The position numbers and the translations under genes were made by a program. A stretch of 64,000 nucleotides of DNA from Thalassotalea euphylliae (lineage in GTDB: Bacteria; Pseudomonadota; Gammaproteobacteria; Enterobacterales; Alteromonadaceae): assembly GCF_003390395.1 (NCBI RefSeq), contig NZ_QUOV01000001.1:1612001-1676000 (forward strand), given 5' to 3'. Below, in pieces: positions 26,264 through 33,989 of this stretch (positions are counted from its first letter, which is position 1; each line of letters opens with the position of its first letter). The notes beneath the pieces were generated by a model. It did not search any database, had not been told where the DNA came from, and worked only from the letters and a program-made list of their open reading frames with translations.

Positions 26264-26320
26264 AATTCAATATCGCCAAAGAATGGCGATATTGAATCAC
26301 AGTTTTGCTTGTCTTAACAA

Positions 26321-26623
26321 CTAGCTGGCTTGTTTTAATACTTGCAGGTGTCCTTCATAACTTTTGTTAGCTAAATAGCTAATAATTTCCTGCTTGTATT
26401 CCTCAATGTTCATCTCAGGAAACTCTCTTGCTAACACGTTATCAAGCTCACAAGGCTCTAGGAAAAGCAAATAGCCAAGCGGAAGGAACTTAGGGTTAAA
26501 ATCTTTTTGATATACGGTTGCGCGTATTTGGTGGGCAGAGTAGAACTCTTGTTTACCGTAGCGTTTTTCAAGTGTTGGCTGCAACTTAGTGCCGTACTTT
26601 TTTAATGACCAATATCTAAACAT
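26321..26623 (-). CDS. conserved hypothetical protein, 100 residues
   Basis: A soluble basic protein, MFRYWSLKKYGTKLQPTLEKRYGKQEFYSAHQIRAT..., with no signal peptide or membrane helix. It resembles short uncharacterised proteins of Vibrio and Shewanella (possibly the group named DUF6559, from memory). The middle part (FLPLGYLLFLEPCELDNVLAREFPE) looks helical. It is 57 bp upstream of the ElaA-like gene on the same strand. No function can be proposed. Confidence 0.6.
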   Translation of the reverse strand: MFRYWSLKKYGTKLQPTLEKRYGKQEFYSAHQIRATVYQKDFNPKFLPLGYLLFLEPCELDNVLAREFPEMNIEEYKQEIISYLANKSYEGHLQVLKQAS

Positions 26624-26899
26624 AGCTATTCCTTAGCGTTTACAACGCGGCAGACGTCATATTGCCGCCCATAATTCAAGGTCAAGAATTATACAACTGT
26701 ATTAGGCGTTTGCAATGATCAAATCAAAACAAATTGGTAACAAATTGATTACAAAATGAATAAAGTATTCAATTTAACGTTAGCGTTGAGTTTTTACTTG
26801 GCTAGCCCTTGTTTTGTTAGTCAGGCTAGGGTTATTCAGAGCAAGCGTTAGCCAGATCATTAGCTATTCAGGGTCGATGTCAGCTAGCGAATGTGACAG

Positions 26900-27223
26900 T
26901 TAGCGCGTAAACGAGGTGTAGGCTACCATTGTAGCTCTATCTTGTTCGTCAAACTCAATCGTGCAGCTTATGCTATGAAAATTTAACCAGCTGCTGTGCA
27001 CAATACGTTTACCTTGATCGCCAAGTTCAATTTGATAACTCGATAAAGTAATAGTGGCCAGTTGTCGCTCTATGCTTGAGATTGAGGTGCCTTGATTAAC
27101 ATTCCCACATAAAAAGTAAACTTCCTTTCTCGCTTCGTTTGCAAAGCAGGCAAATACAATAAACGCCGATATTACAACAATAAGAAGAATGTATTTAGGG
27201 TTTAGGAAGCGGGCTCTAGTCAT
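26900..27223 (-). CDS. hypothetical protein with N-terminal membrane anchor
   Basis: From the ATG at 27223 the protein has 107 residues: a basic start (MTRARFLNPK), one transmembrane helix (YILLIVVISAFIVFACF) and an extracytoplasmic part with two cysteines (FLCGN and SCTIEF) that could form a disulfide. The frame extends upstream to 27262, but the added residues look unlike a signal. I do not recognise the family. It sits alone between two tandem-repeat-flanked genes. Confidence 0.5.
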   Translation of the reverse strand: MTRARFLNPKYILLIVVISAFIVFACFANEARKEVYFLCGNVNQGTSISSIERQLATITLSSYQIELGDQGKRIVHSSWLNFHSISCTIEFDEQDRATMVAYTSFTR

Positions 27224-27326
27224 ATTAAATGCGACTTTGTTTGGTTTGACGTGAAAACACACGTAAAAACAGCGAGAAAATCAGCGGAAGTAGAGCGTCA
27301 CTCCAAATGCTTAGTCAGCGATATGG

Positions 27327-27396
27327 CTCAGCTTATTCAGTTCAACTCATTCAATTCAACTAATTCAGCTCAGTTAATTTAGCTCAACTAATTCGT
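27327..27396. repeat. 14-bp degenerate tandem repeat, five units
   Basis: Five 14-bp units start at 27327, 27341, 27355, 27369 and 27383, for example TTCAACTAATTCAG and CTCAGTTAATTTAG. They lie just past the stop of the ACT-domain gene, between it and the membrane-anchored hypothetical protein. Confidence 0.65.
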
Positions 27397-27397
27397 T

Positions 27398-27799
27398 TCA
27401 AATATGGCCACTAAATTCTTCTAACGCTGAAACTGCTGCTTCCGCTTTGCTGCTTTGCACAAAAATATGGTCGTGATAATAAGCGGCGATAACATTAGCG
27501 CTAATGCCCTTTGATGCTAACTTGCTGGCAACTGCTGCGGTAAGGCCAACAGCTTCCAAACTAGAATGAACTGTTAACGTAATTTGGCGATACGTGCCAT
27601 CAAACGATAAGCCTGCTGTTTCTGCCGCTGACTTTTCTAGCACCAAAGTTAACCCCTCATGTTCAATAAAGGTCGCAACTGGGTTAAGCGATGCATAGTC
27701 TGCTAGCACACCAGAAACCGTGCAGAATACAAATTCCGATGCCACTAATTTGGGGCGCATAGCGCGCAATAACTCATCTAAATCAGTGATGCCAGACAT
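27398..27799 (-). CDS. ACT-domain-containing protein
   Basis: A 133-residue protein with two ACT-like halves. The second is clear: YRQITLTVHSSLEAVGLTAAVASKLASKGISANVIAAYYHDHIFV, the pattern of the small CASTOR/ACT_7-type proteins. These bind amino acids, but no enzyme is attached, so it may be a free sensor. It is preceded by a 388-bp gene-free region. Confidence 0.82.
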   Translation of the reverse strand: MSGITDLDELLRAMRPKLVASEFVFCTVSGVLADYASLNPVATFIEHEGLTLVLEKSAAETAGLSFDGTYRQITLTVHSSLEAVGLTAAVASKLASKGISANVIAAYYHDHIFVQSSKAEAAVSALEEFSGHI

Positions 27800-28187
27800 A
27801 GTTATTTTCTCTTGTGTTATTAAATTTAGTGCAGCTAAAGGCGCCTAGCACTTAACTAATAGTTGAAAAATATTTAGCTAATAATGTGTTAATGCTTGAT
27901 CATGTGCTATCAACCATTGACGTGATAGCTAAACTATAGAACGAGTTCATTTAGAGGGGCTAAACTCTACTATCGTGCAATGCAACGCTATAGATCTCAA
28001 AAATCAGAAAATTATTCACGTTAGTTTTAACAATAATATAACTATTTGAGACAATACATCCCTTTATACAAAATGACACTTTAAGAGGTTAAAAATAGTT
28101 AGCTAAGTTCGTTTGAGTAAAGAGACAAAGCGAACTATTTTTAGTTAGTCTTAAAGGCCGCGATATTTACTTCTTTTTTACAGTAAA
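27800..28187. other. intergenic region with one long-armed hairpin
   Basis: No gene is visible. The notable structure is the inverted repeat at 28091-28142 downstream of the collagen-like gene. The rest is AT-rich and contains no element I recognise. Confidence 0.4.
28091..28142 (-). terminator. possible terminator of the collagen-like gene
   Basis: AAAAATAGTT at 28091 pairs perfectly with AACTATTTTT ending at 28142, and an inner GTTCG/CGAAC pair can form an alternative stem. The A/T ends would give a U-run on the minus strand. It starts 46 bp past the stop codon at 28188. Confidence 0.45.
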
Positions 28188-29084
28188 CTAAGGGCATTGA
28201 GCATGCCAAACCGTGTCACTGGCCAAAGCTAGCAGACAAACTTCTGGTGCCGTGAGGCCAGAACTAGGCACATCTATGCCACACTCTCTCTGATAGGGCT
28301 GAGAAAGAGAGTCAGAATGATAATATATTTGACAATCACCAGCTCCTACTCCTGCGCGAAGGTGCCATTCGGAAGCAACACAGTTTGAATCATTGGCACA
28401 CGTGCTTCTGCATGTGTCTCTGTCAGATATTTGCAGAACCTGAGAACTTGCAATAAATCCGTTCTCCAAAGACCAATATGCAACGTTACCATCTACTGCA
28501 ATTGAAAGATCACTGCATGTATTGTATGAGCCATCGAATTGACCTGGAATCATAGCAGTTAATGTGCCTGTAGGGGTCACATGTGTATTGGATGGGCAGC
28601 CTTGAGGGTATTGTCCCAAGTTCGCTAAAGCCTCACAGAAGTGCTGAAAGTTATACTGTGCATCAGGGTGCTGCTCCCTTGCATTGGATGCGCGACAATC
28701 ACCTACGCCCCATTTTCCGTCCTTATTGGTATCTTCATCAGGTTCGTCTATACCGTTCTCATTAATATCCCAGCAATTTATTCCAGCTTCGCCAGTTGCA
28801 CCTTGCGGTCCTTCTGGCCCTTGAGCACCCGCGGGTCCCTGAGTTCCGGTTGGTCCTTGAGAACCTGCTGGTCCCTGAGCTCCGGTTGGCCCTTGAGGAC
28901 CTTCTGGCCCTTGAGGACCTTCTGGCCCTTGAGTTCCTTCTGGTCCCTGAGGACCTTCTGGCCCCTGAGTTCCTTCTGGTCCTTGAGCTCCAGCAGTTCC
29001 GTCCGAACCGTCATCGCCTTCAAGAGGGCACCCTGCTAGCAGGAGTGAAAAGGCAAGAATTGTAATTGGTTTGATTAGACTCAT
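28188..29084 (-). CDS. collagen-like repeat lipoprotein with C-terminal Cys-rich region
   Basis: A 298-residue predicted lipoprotein. The start is the ATG at 29084, which has AAGGAAA upstream; a TTG further up would add six residues. The signal ends with LLLAGC (lipobox). Residues ~30-105 are about 23 uninterrupted Gly-X-Y triplets, mostly GPQ/GPE/GTQ, as in bacterial collagens such as Scl. Next comes [18 protein letters not shown], which looks like a calcium-binding EF-hand/thrombospondin-3-type loop. The remaining ~150 residues have paired cysteines ([13 protein letters not shown] ... GDCQIYY) reminiscent of a PAN/apple domain. It is probably a surface-exposed trimeric adhesin-like protein. 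It is the last gene of a tract with attC-like spacers. Confidence 0.85.
   Translation of the reverse strand: MSLIKPITILAFSLLLAGCPLEGDDGSDGTAGAQGPEGTQGPEGPQGPEGTQGPEGPQGPEGPQGPTGAQGPAGSQGPTGTQGPAGAQGPEGPQGATGEAGINCWDINENGIDEPDEDTNKDGKWGVGDCRASNAREQHPDAQYNFQHFCEALANLGQYPQGCPSNTHVTPTGTLTAMIPGQFDGSYNTCSDLSIAVDGNVAYWSLENGFIASSQVLQISDRDTCRSTCANDSNCVASEWHLRAGVGAGDCQIYYHSDSLSQPYQRECGIDVPSSGLTAPEVCLLALASDTVWHAQCP
28795..29000 (-). repeat. Gly-X-Y coding tandem repeat of the collagen-like gene
   Basis: DNA units of 9 or 18 bp (for example CTTCTGGCCCTTGAG on the plus strand) are repeated with small changes and encode GPQGPE-type triplets. Such arrays change length by slippage in multiples of nine bases, which keeps the frame. 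Confidence 0.8.
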
Positions 29085-29242
29085 CTGAATTTCCTTATTC
29101 AAGTTTTAAGATTAATTTTCTTTAAGAAGATATGTTATCTATTGATGTAGTTATAGCACATTAGATCTTGGTCATATGGCCAGTGTTTTTTTAACACCCT
29201 TATAAACAGAGACCTGCGTTACAAGTCCAATTAAACTATATT

Positions 29243-29310
29243 CGTTAAGTGTTTGGCTTGCCCTTCTTAGCTTCGCAGCCAAGCCCTGAATATTTGATAA
29301 AGCACTAACG
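29243..29310. repeat. nested inverted repeat, attC-like
   Basis: CGTTAAGTG at 29243 pairs with CACTAACG ending at 29310 (one unpaired base), and an inner TTGGCTTG-type arm pairs with CAAGCC around a short spacer. The outer arms contain GTTAAGT, a perfect fit to the attC core GTTRRRY. The size (68 bp) and two-level stem resemble short attC sites. Confidence 0.4.
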
Positions 29311-29344
29311 TCTTAATTTTAACGATACTAAAATTTCAACTGAC

Positions 29345-29377
29345 TAATGGATAGCGAGATATTGAGTTAATCCATTA
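29345..29377. repeat. hairpin conserved in two spacers (copy A)
   Basis: TAATGGAT at 29345 pairs with ATCCATTA ending at 29377. The same hairpin and its flanks occur at 30478-30509, so this is one of two diverged copies of a longer spacer block. Confidence 0.55.
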
Positions 29378-29562
29378 ACTTTCGAAATTCACATATTTAT
29401 TAATAATATATAATGCATGAAAGGTTAACAACTTCAATTCAATATGAAAGGAATTTAAATGGTTACTAAAACTTCGAAATTGCCGAGCTAAAATCGACGG
29501 CGAATACGCAAAGCCAACAGTATTTTGTTCTTTTTGATATGCTTACTAGCTAAGTATAGTTA

Positions 29563-29916
29563 CTAGTAAACCTTTACAACTTTCCTTTTAGACTTGAACA
29601 AAGTCCAGCCTTTGATGCTTAGAAAATACGTATTGTTAGGCTCTATTTGGTGGTAAATATCTTCTGATGTCGTAAAGTGCTCTTCCAATGTAATAATGTT
29701 GAACTGCGGAGACTCAATACATTGGTATTCACCACAATACTCTGTCCATGTAATATTTTTTGAGAAGATCTCAACCTCAATAGTGTCGACGCTAAAGCGA
29801 TATTGTTGATAAATTAAAGCGCTAACAACGGCAATTGATGGAAAAAAGACCTTGGCGATTAAGGCCAATCTTTTCGAATTTTTCTCGTGTTCACATTGTT
29901 GATGAGAGCTTTCCAT
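29563..29916 (-). CDS. hypothetical membrane-anchored protein, 117 residues
   Basis: The protein starts at the ATG at 29916, with TTAGGTGG just upstream; a GTG two codons earlier is an alternative. A charged N-terminus (HQQCEHEKNSKR) is followed by a single transmembrane helix (residues ~18-38, LALIAKVFFPSIAVVSALIY) and an external domain with paired cysteines in WTEYCGEYQCIESP. I do not recognise the family. An attC-like structure lies within ~30 bp of the start and another overlaps the stop, as expected of a gene cassette. Confidence 0.6.
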   Translation of the reverse strand: MESSHQQCEHEKNSKRLALIAKVFFPSIAVVSALIYQQYRFSVDTIEVEIFSKNITWTEYCGEYQCIESPQFNIITLEEHFTTSEDIYHQIEPNNTYFLSIKGWTLFKSKRKVVKVY

Positions 29917-29936
29917 AGCCACCTAATTCGTGATAT

Positions 29937-30023
29937 TGATAACCCCGCGTTAAACTGCCTGTAGCACTTGGTTAGAACTAATGAAGAAAGAGCAAAAGCC
30001 AGCGGCATTTGCCCTTGTTAAAT
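29937..30023. repeat. attC-like site between two small membrane-protein genes
   Basis: This 87-bp spacer is bounded by GATAAC at the left and GTTAAAT at 30017-30023, which fits GTTRRRY perfectly. It fills almost the whole gap between adjacent genes, from 7 bp after one stop to ~20 bp before the next start. The inner arms pair only partly, so the call rests on core sequence, size and position. Confidence 0.4.
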
Positions 30024-30029
30024 AGCTGA

Positions 30030-30347
30030 TTAGCTAAGATTTAGGCGTACTATTTTCTTTAGGCGTTTTTTTATTAGCTTTTGCTCACAATAAAGGCCAA
30101 TAAAACTACCGACCCCAAAAGAACAAAGTACTAAAAACCAGTACAAAATACTGTTGTCAGATTTAATACCAGAAATATAAAGATATAAATTAAACGGCAC
30201 AATAAAAAACAGCGCGCCTAAGATTTTTAACAACTCTCTAAAAAGCTGAGTACCTGATATTGCTTCTTCGACATAAGCGTCAATCGTTGCCTTTGGGGTC
30301 TCATTCAATTGCGGAAAGACTTTTTGTAACCAGTTTGAATAATTCAA
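30030..30347 (-). CDS. hypothetical membrane protein, 105 residues
   Basis: It starts MNYSNWLQKVFPQLNETPKATIDAYVEEAISGTQLF, followed by two transmembrane helices (residues ~40-58, ILGALFFIVPFNLYLYI, and ~66-86, SILYWFLVLCSFGVGSFIGLY) and a basic tail (KLIKKRLKKIVRLNLS). A TAAGGAAAC ribosome-binding site precedes the ATG. No family is recognised. The 349-bp gap upstream contains an attC-like site and a spacer repeat. Confidence 0.6.
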   Translation of the reverse strand: MNYSNWLQKVFPQLNETPKATIDAYVEEAISGTQLFRELLKILGALFFIVPFNLYLYISGIKSDNSILYWFLVLCSFGVGSFIGLYCEQKLIKKRLKKIVRLNLS

Positions 30348-30696
30348 TGATGTTTCCTTAGTATGATGTGATTTCCTTATTAGGTATTTAGAACAGCTCT
30401 ATCGGGGTCTTTGGTGAGTGAGCAATTGAAAACACCTAAGTTTAAATTTGTAACGATACTTAAAAGGTTAACTGGCTAATGGAGAGTAGGGCGTTGAATT
30501 AATCCATTAACGCAAAAGAAAATCCCTTTTAAGTATGCCTATATTCGATATTACAAATTGCGTGAAAGAATAACAATTTCAATGCAATACGAATGATGCC
30601 TAGCGCTACTTTAAGTGGCAATGTGAAGTGAAACCAAAGGCAACAGTTATTTGTCTGTTTCAACGCATTGTTAGATTTTCAAGACTTGCTTTACGT
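30348..30696. other. structured spacer upstream of the 105-residue membrane protein
   Basis: No gene is present. The gap contains the second copy of the spacer hairpin (TAATGGA at 30478 with TCCATTA ending at 30509) and the attC-like inverted repeat at 30568-30676. Blocks here align with 29296-29460, for example GGTTAACTGGCTAATGGA against TTTCAACTGACTAATGGA. Confidence 0.5.
30568..30676. repeat. attC-like site at the end of the GIY-YIG-like gene
   Basis: TAACAAT at 30571 pairs perfectly with ATTGTTA ending at 30673. The right end, GTTAGAT at 30670-30676, is a perfect GTTRRRY core (ATCTAAC on the minus strand). The 109-bp size is in the usual attC range. On the minus strand it begins TAACAATGCGTTG, close to what I remember of Shewanella and Pseudoalteromonas cassette ends. 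It overlaps the shifted-frame end of the GIY-YIG-like gene. Confidence 0.5.
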
Positions 30697-31263
30697 CTAT
30701 ACCTGAGGCTTGTAGCTCTTGTAGATCTCTGTCAATATTTTTAGCACCATGACTGTTCCACAAAGTTTCGCCCTTTTTTTATTTATACAAATTAAACTGT
30801 GTTCAATAAACGTTCTCAATGATTCCGGACTTACTTGAACATATGATACATAGATCATTTTGCCACTATTTAGCGAGTCAATTATGTTTTTGAATTTTGA
30901 TTTTGGTTTTTTCCCTTCTCCAAATGGAGCTCCAAAAAGGTGATTTCTGAGTCTATCTTTGATACCTGTGCTATGCCTCTGCCCAATATATTTTAAATCC
31001 CAGAGTTTTGAATAAGGTCTAGATTCCGTCCAGATTGCGTACATATTATTGTTGTTTTGAAGTTCTTGGATAAAAGAATTCCTGTTTGACTCACAGGCAT
31101 CCTTAAATGATTCTACAAAGTCACCAGCAGACAAGCTCTTTCCATAAAGCTCTTGTGGATACCATACTCGTTGTGGCTCATAGTTATAAAGCCATTTTTG
31201 AGCTCTCACTAATAAAGACTCTATTCCATATTCATCTAGTCTGAGTGGTTTTCTTTTCACCAA
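30697..31263 (-). CDS. GIY-YIG nuclease-like protein with a C-terminal frameshift
   Basis: The uninterrupted frame gives 188 residues. The second half has the GIY-YIG plan: MYAIWT then LKYIGQR, the Arg/His helix GIKDRLRNHLFG, and the metal-binding Glu in LRTFIEHSLI. The N-terminal ~75 residues have no recognised domain. At a run of seven T at 30774-30780 the frame changes character. Reading on in the -1 frame gives GETLWNSHGAKNIDRDL and ends at TAA 30671-30673, which looks like the natural family ending (WN-x-HG). The annotated tail (RAKLCGTVMVLK) does not. So the gene is either recently frameshifted (one A lost) or relies on slippage. It is flanked on both sides by attC-like sites. Confidence 0.65.
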   Translation of the reverse strand: MVKRKPLRLDEYGIESLLVRAQKWLYNYEPQRVWYPQELYGKSLSAGDFVESFKDACESNRNSFIQELQNNNNMYAIWTESRPYSKLWDLKYIGQRHSTGIKDRLRNHLFGAPFGEGKKPKSKFKNIIDSLNSGKMIYVSYVQVSPESLRTFIEHSLICINKKRAKLCGTVMVLKILTEIYKSYKPQV

Positions 31264-31277
31264 AATTCTCCATAAAA

Positions 31278-31402
31278 ACCCAACGCCCTGTTAAGGTATG
31301 AGCAACCAATACCAATGCTCCCGCATACCACCTTTACCACTAGAGCTAACGCATAGTCAAAATGCCACGCGTTGCGAATCACTTTTATACAGATTGTTAA
31401 TT
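31278..31402. repeat. VCR-like attC candidate upstream of the GIY-YIG-like gene
   Basis: This 125-bp block has the size of Vibrio attC (VCR) sites. Its left core ACCCAAC (31278-31284) fits RYYYAAC perfectly, and the right core GTTAATT (31396-31402) fits six of seven. On the minus strand it contains CAACGCGTGGC at about the same offset as in the VCR consensus that I recall, and ends AACAGGGCGTTGGGT. The two ends pair partly (AAC..CTGT on each arm). It stops 15 bp before the start codon of the gene. Confidence 0.5.
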
Positions 31403-31806
31403 TAGAAAGATCTGCATACCTTTATAATGATTCATGTCACTTGGTGCGATGTTTTCTGCCATTGATGTTAATAGCTTAACCAAGTCACTATTTTCTAAGG
31501 TAACAGTTTATTAGAAGGCAAAATTGGCGCTTTCCACGCTTAGCCTTCAACACTTATTTAAAAAAGGTGCGTACTCTAACTGCTAGTAGTTTTCTTTGCT
31601 AGTCAGTTACTTAACAAATCATTAAAAGTATGTGGTAGATCAAAGCGCACTATTACGTGCTTTATATCTAGAAAGGAAAATATGAAGTAGTATGCCAATA
31701 CTTATGTTGATAAGGAGGCAGAAAAGGAAACTCGTAAGCCTATTTATGCTTACGAATTCCAGATACCGAACTGCATTTATTGCGAATAGGTAAATTTATC
31801 TAAAAC
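31403..31806. other. gene-free region between the cassette-like tract and the his operon
   Basis: I find no ORF or RNA gene. Two imperfect hairpins are visible: TAGAT...ATCTA at about 31636-31671, and CGTAAGC at 31733 with GCTTACG ending at 31754. The latter lies ~50 bp past the hisI stop and may help to end the his transcript. Confidence 0.4.
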
Positions 31807-32427
31807 CTACTGACTATGGCGCTTCTGAAGCACTTCCATTACTTCGTTTAGCTCAACGCCTTTATCTTCTAGTAATACTAGCGTGTGGTAGAAAAGATCG
31901 GCACATTCACCAAGTAAATCTTCTTTGGTTTCGGCAACGGCAGCAAGGGCAACTTCTACACCTTCTTCACCCACTTTTTGGGCCACTTTTGTTGTGCCTC
32001 TTGCAAGCAGGCGAGCGGTGTAGCTTTCTTCTACTGGATCGTTTTTACGTTCACCAATAAAGCGCTCCAAGTAAGATAGAAAGTTTTGCTTGCTAAGCTT
32101 TTCTTCAGGAAAACAAGAGTGATTACCTAAGTGGCAGGTTGGACCATGCGGCACAGCTGCGATTAAAATAGAGTCTTGATCACAGTCAGCAAGTACTTGT
32201 TTAACCGCGAGTACGTTGCCTGAGGTTTCACCTTTCATCCATAGGCGCTGTTTTGAGCGGCTAAAGAAAGTGACATTGCCAGATTCCAAGGTCACTTTAA
32301 GCGCTTCTTGGTTCATAAAGCCTTGCATTAATACGGCGCCGGTTGCGCTGTCTTGAATAATGGCAGGCAATAGGTTGTCCATTTTCTGCCAAGCTAACTC
32401 ATTAAAATTTTCGAGAGTAACAATCAC
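31807..32427 (-). CDS. hisI: bifunctional phosphoribosyl-AMP cyclohydrolase / phosphoribosyl-ATP pyrophosphatase
   Basis: A 206-residue fusion (HisIE) that carries out steps 2 and 3 of histidine synthesis. The cyclohydrolase half (residues ~1-110) has the zinc/metal region SRSKQRLWMKGETSGN, DCDQDSIL and PTCHLGNHSCF. The pyrophosphatase half has SYTARLLARGTTKVAQKVGEEGVEVALAA and ECADLFYHTLVLLEDKG. The length matches E. coli HisI (203). It is the last gene of the operon and starts 2 bp after hisF. Confidence 0.97.
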   Translation of the reverse strand: MIVTLENFNELAWQKMDNLLPAIIQDSATGAVLMQGFMNQEALKVTLESGNVTFFSRSKQRLWMKGETSGNVLAVKQVLADCDQDSILIAAVPHGPTCHLGNHSCFPEEKLSKQNFLSYLERFIGERKNDPVEESYTARLLARGTTKVAQKVGEEGVEVALAAVAETKEDLLGECADLFYHTLVLLEDKGVELNEVMEVLQKRHSQ

Positions 32428-32429
32428 GA

Positions 32430-33203
32430 TTAAATCCTTATTTCTAGATCGGCAGCTTTTAGTGTTTGTTTTAGCTCTGCCATATCAATAATGCCTTTGT
32501 GGAATACGCTAGCGGCGAGTGCCCCGTCAACATCCGCTTGTTTAAATACGTCAGTAAAGTGTGCAATTTCGCCCGCGCCGCCAGACGCGATTAAGGGTAT
32601 ATTGGCAACCGCACGCGCTTTGCTTAGCTGGTCAATATCGTAGCCTTGGCGCACGCCGTCTTGGTTCATGCAGTTTAAAACAATTTCACCTGCGCCTAGT
32701 TGTTGCACCCGTTCAATCCAGTCAAAGGTTTGCCAGCTGGTTTTTTGCGTGCGGCTTTCATCGCCGGTAAATTGGTATACTTGGTAAGCGCCAGTTTCTT
32801 TGTCGAAATAGCTGTCGATACCCACCACCACGCATTGCACGCCAAAACGATCCGCTAAGCGTTCAATTAAACTTGGGTCTTGCAGGGCAGGGGAGTTAAT
32901 GCTGATTTTATCGGCGCCCATCATTAAAATTTCACGCGCATCTTGCTCTGATTTAATTCCACCGGCGACACAAAACGGAATGTCGATCACTTCGGCAATA
33001 CGGCTCACCCAGCTTTTATCTACCACGCGACCATCAGAGCTGGCGGTAATATCGTAAAACACCAGTTCATCGGCACCAGCTTCCGCGTATTTTTGCGCCA
33101 GTGGCACAATATCGCCAATAATTTCGTGGTTGCGGAATTTTACCCCTTTCACTACTTTGCCATCACGTACATCAAGGCATGGAATAATACGTTTTGCTAG
33201 CAT
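32430..33203 (-). CDS. hisF: imidazole glycerol phosphate synthase cyclase subunit
   Basis: A 257-residue beta/alpha barrel that, with HisH, converts PRFAR and ammonia to IGP and AICAR. Conserved parts are [20 protein letters not shown] with the first catalytic Asp, [27 protein letters not shown] with the second catalytic Asp, and [14 protein letters not shown]. Its start shares one base with the hisA stop, so translation is probably coupled. Confidence 0.98.
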   Translation of the reverse strand: MLAKRIIPCLDVRDGKVVKGVKFRNHEIIGDIVPLAQKYAEAGADELVFYDITASSDGRVVDKSWVSRIAEVIDIPFCVAGGIKSEQDAREILMMGADKISINSPALQDPSLIERLADRFGVQCVVVGIDSYFDKETGAYQVYQFTGDESRTQKTSWQTFDWIERVQQLGAGEIVLNCMNQDGVRQGYDIDQLSKARAVANIPLIASGGAGEIAHFTDVFKQADVDGALAASVFHKGIIDMAELKQTLKAADLEIRI

Positions 33204-33988
33204 TATTGTGCTCCTTGCGAGGTACTGGTTTTGACAAAATCACCGCTGTTAAAGTCATTCGGCCATAACGCTAACGCTTCATCTAATGTGAATTTACCCT
33301 CTAATAATGAGCGACCTAAAATTACGCCACTCACACCTGTGGGTTTAAGTGCTTCAATATCCGCTAACGAACCGATGCCGCCAGAAGCTTGCCATTGAAT
33401 GCTAGGGTATTGGCTGCAAAGCTCGCTGTACATGCCAACATTGCTGCCCGAAAGCGTACCGTCTTTGCTGATATCAGTACAAAGTACGTGAATTAAGCCT
33501 GCGGCTAAGTAGTCGTCTAACAACTCTTCAAGGTTAACACCGCTGTCTTTAATCCAGCCATGGGTGGGTAGTGTTTTGTTACCTTGCTCGTCAATTTTTA
33601 CATCAAGCGCAAGTACGATTTTCTCGCCGCCAAACTCGATTAGCCATTCGCGAACCAGTTGTGGTTCCTTAATCGCAAGGCTGCCAATGACCACGCGATC
33701 TGCGCCTAACGCTAATAAATCTTCAACGTCTTGTTTTGAACGCACGCCACCACCGACTTGAATAATCATGCTTGGGTGATTCACTAAGGTTTTTAGTAAG
33801 GTGAGTTGGCGTTTAGTGCTGTCTTTTGCGCCATCTAAATCAACAAAGTGCATTACTTTTGCACCCGCTTTAGCATAGCTGGCTTGTCGCTCGGCGGCAG
33901 AGGTTTGGTAACTGGTTTTTTGCTCGTAGTCACCTTGGTATAGGCGAACTACTTCGCCGTTAATCAAATCAATTGCAGGGATCAGCAC
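33203..33988 (-). CDS. hisA: ProFAR isomerase
   Basis: A 261-residue barrel enzyme for step 4 of histidine synthesis. The true start is the GTG at 33988 ([16 protein letters not shown]), one base after the hisH stop and preceded by GGAGAT. An upstream ATG in the same frame would add 48 residues that overlap hisH and look unrelated. Motifs are [26 protein letters not shown], the catalytic Asp in [13 protein letters not shown] and the phosphate loop [13 protein letters not shown]. The tail after [10 protein letters not shown] is slightly longer than in E. coli (245). Confidence 0.97.
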   Translation of the reverse strand: MLIPAIDLINGEVVRLYQGDYEQKTSYQTSAAERQASYAKAGAKVMHFVDLDGAKDSTKRQLTLLKTLVNHPSMIIQVGGGVRSKQDVEDLLALGADRVVIGSLAIKEPQLVREWLIEFGGEKIVLALDVKIDEQGNKTLPTHGWIKDSGVNLEELLDDYLAAGLIHVLCTDISKDGTLSGSNVGMYSELCSQYPSIQWQASGGIGSLADIEALKPTGVSGVILGRSLLEGKFTLDEALALWPNDFNSGDFVKTSTSQGAQ

Positions 33989-33989
33989 C

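Larger units (their letters stand above)
29085..29562. other. gene-free spacer with attC-like hairpins
   Basis: The 478-bp gap upstream of the collagen-like gene holds two structured blocks: a nested inverted repeat at 29243-29310 and a spacer repeat at 29296-29460 that is a diverged copy of the one at 30445-30600. No ORF of interest is present. Confidence 0.5.

Noticed and set aside
28641..29065. Plus-strand frames across the collagen-like repeat
   Set aside because: They are repetitive only because the Gly-X-Y coding DNA is repetitive; the minus-strand frame has a lipobox and domains.
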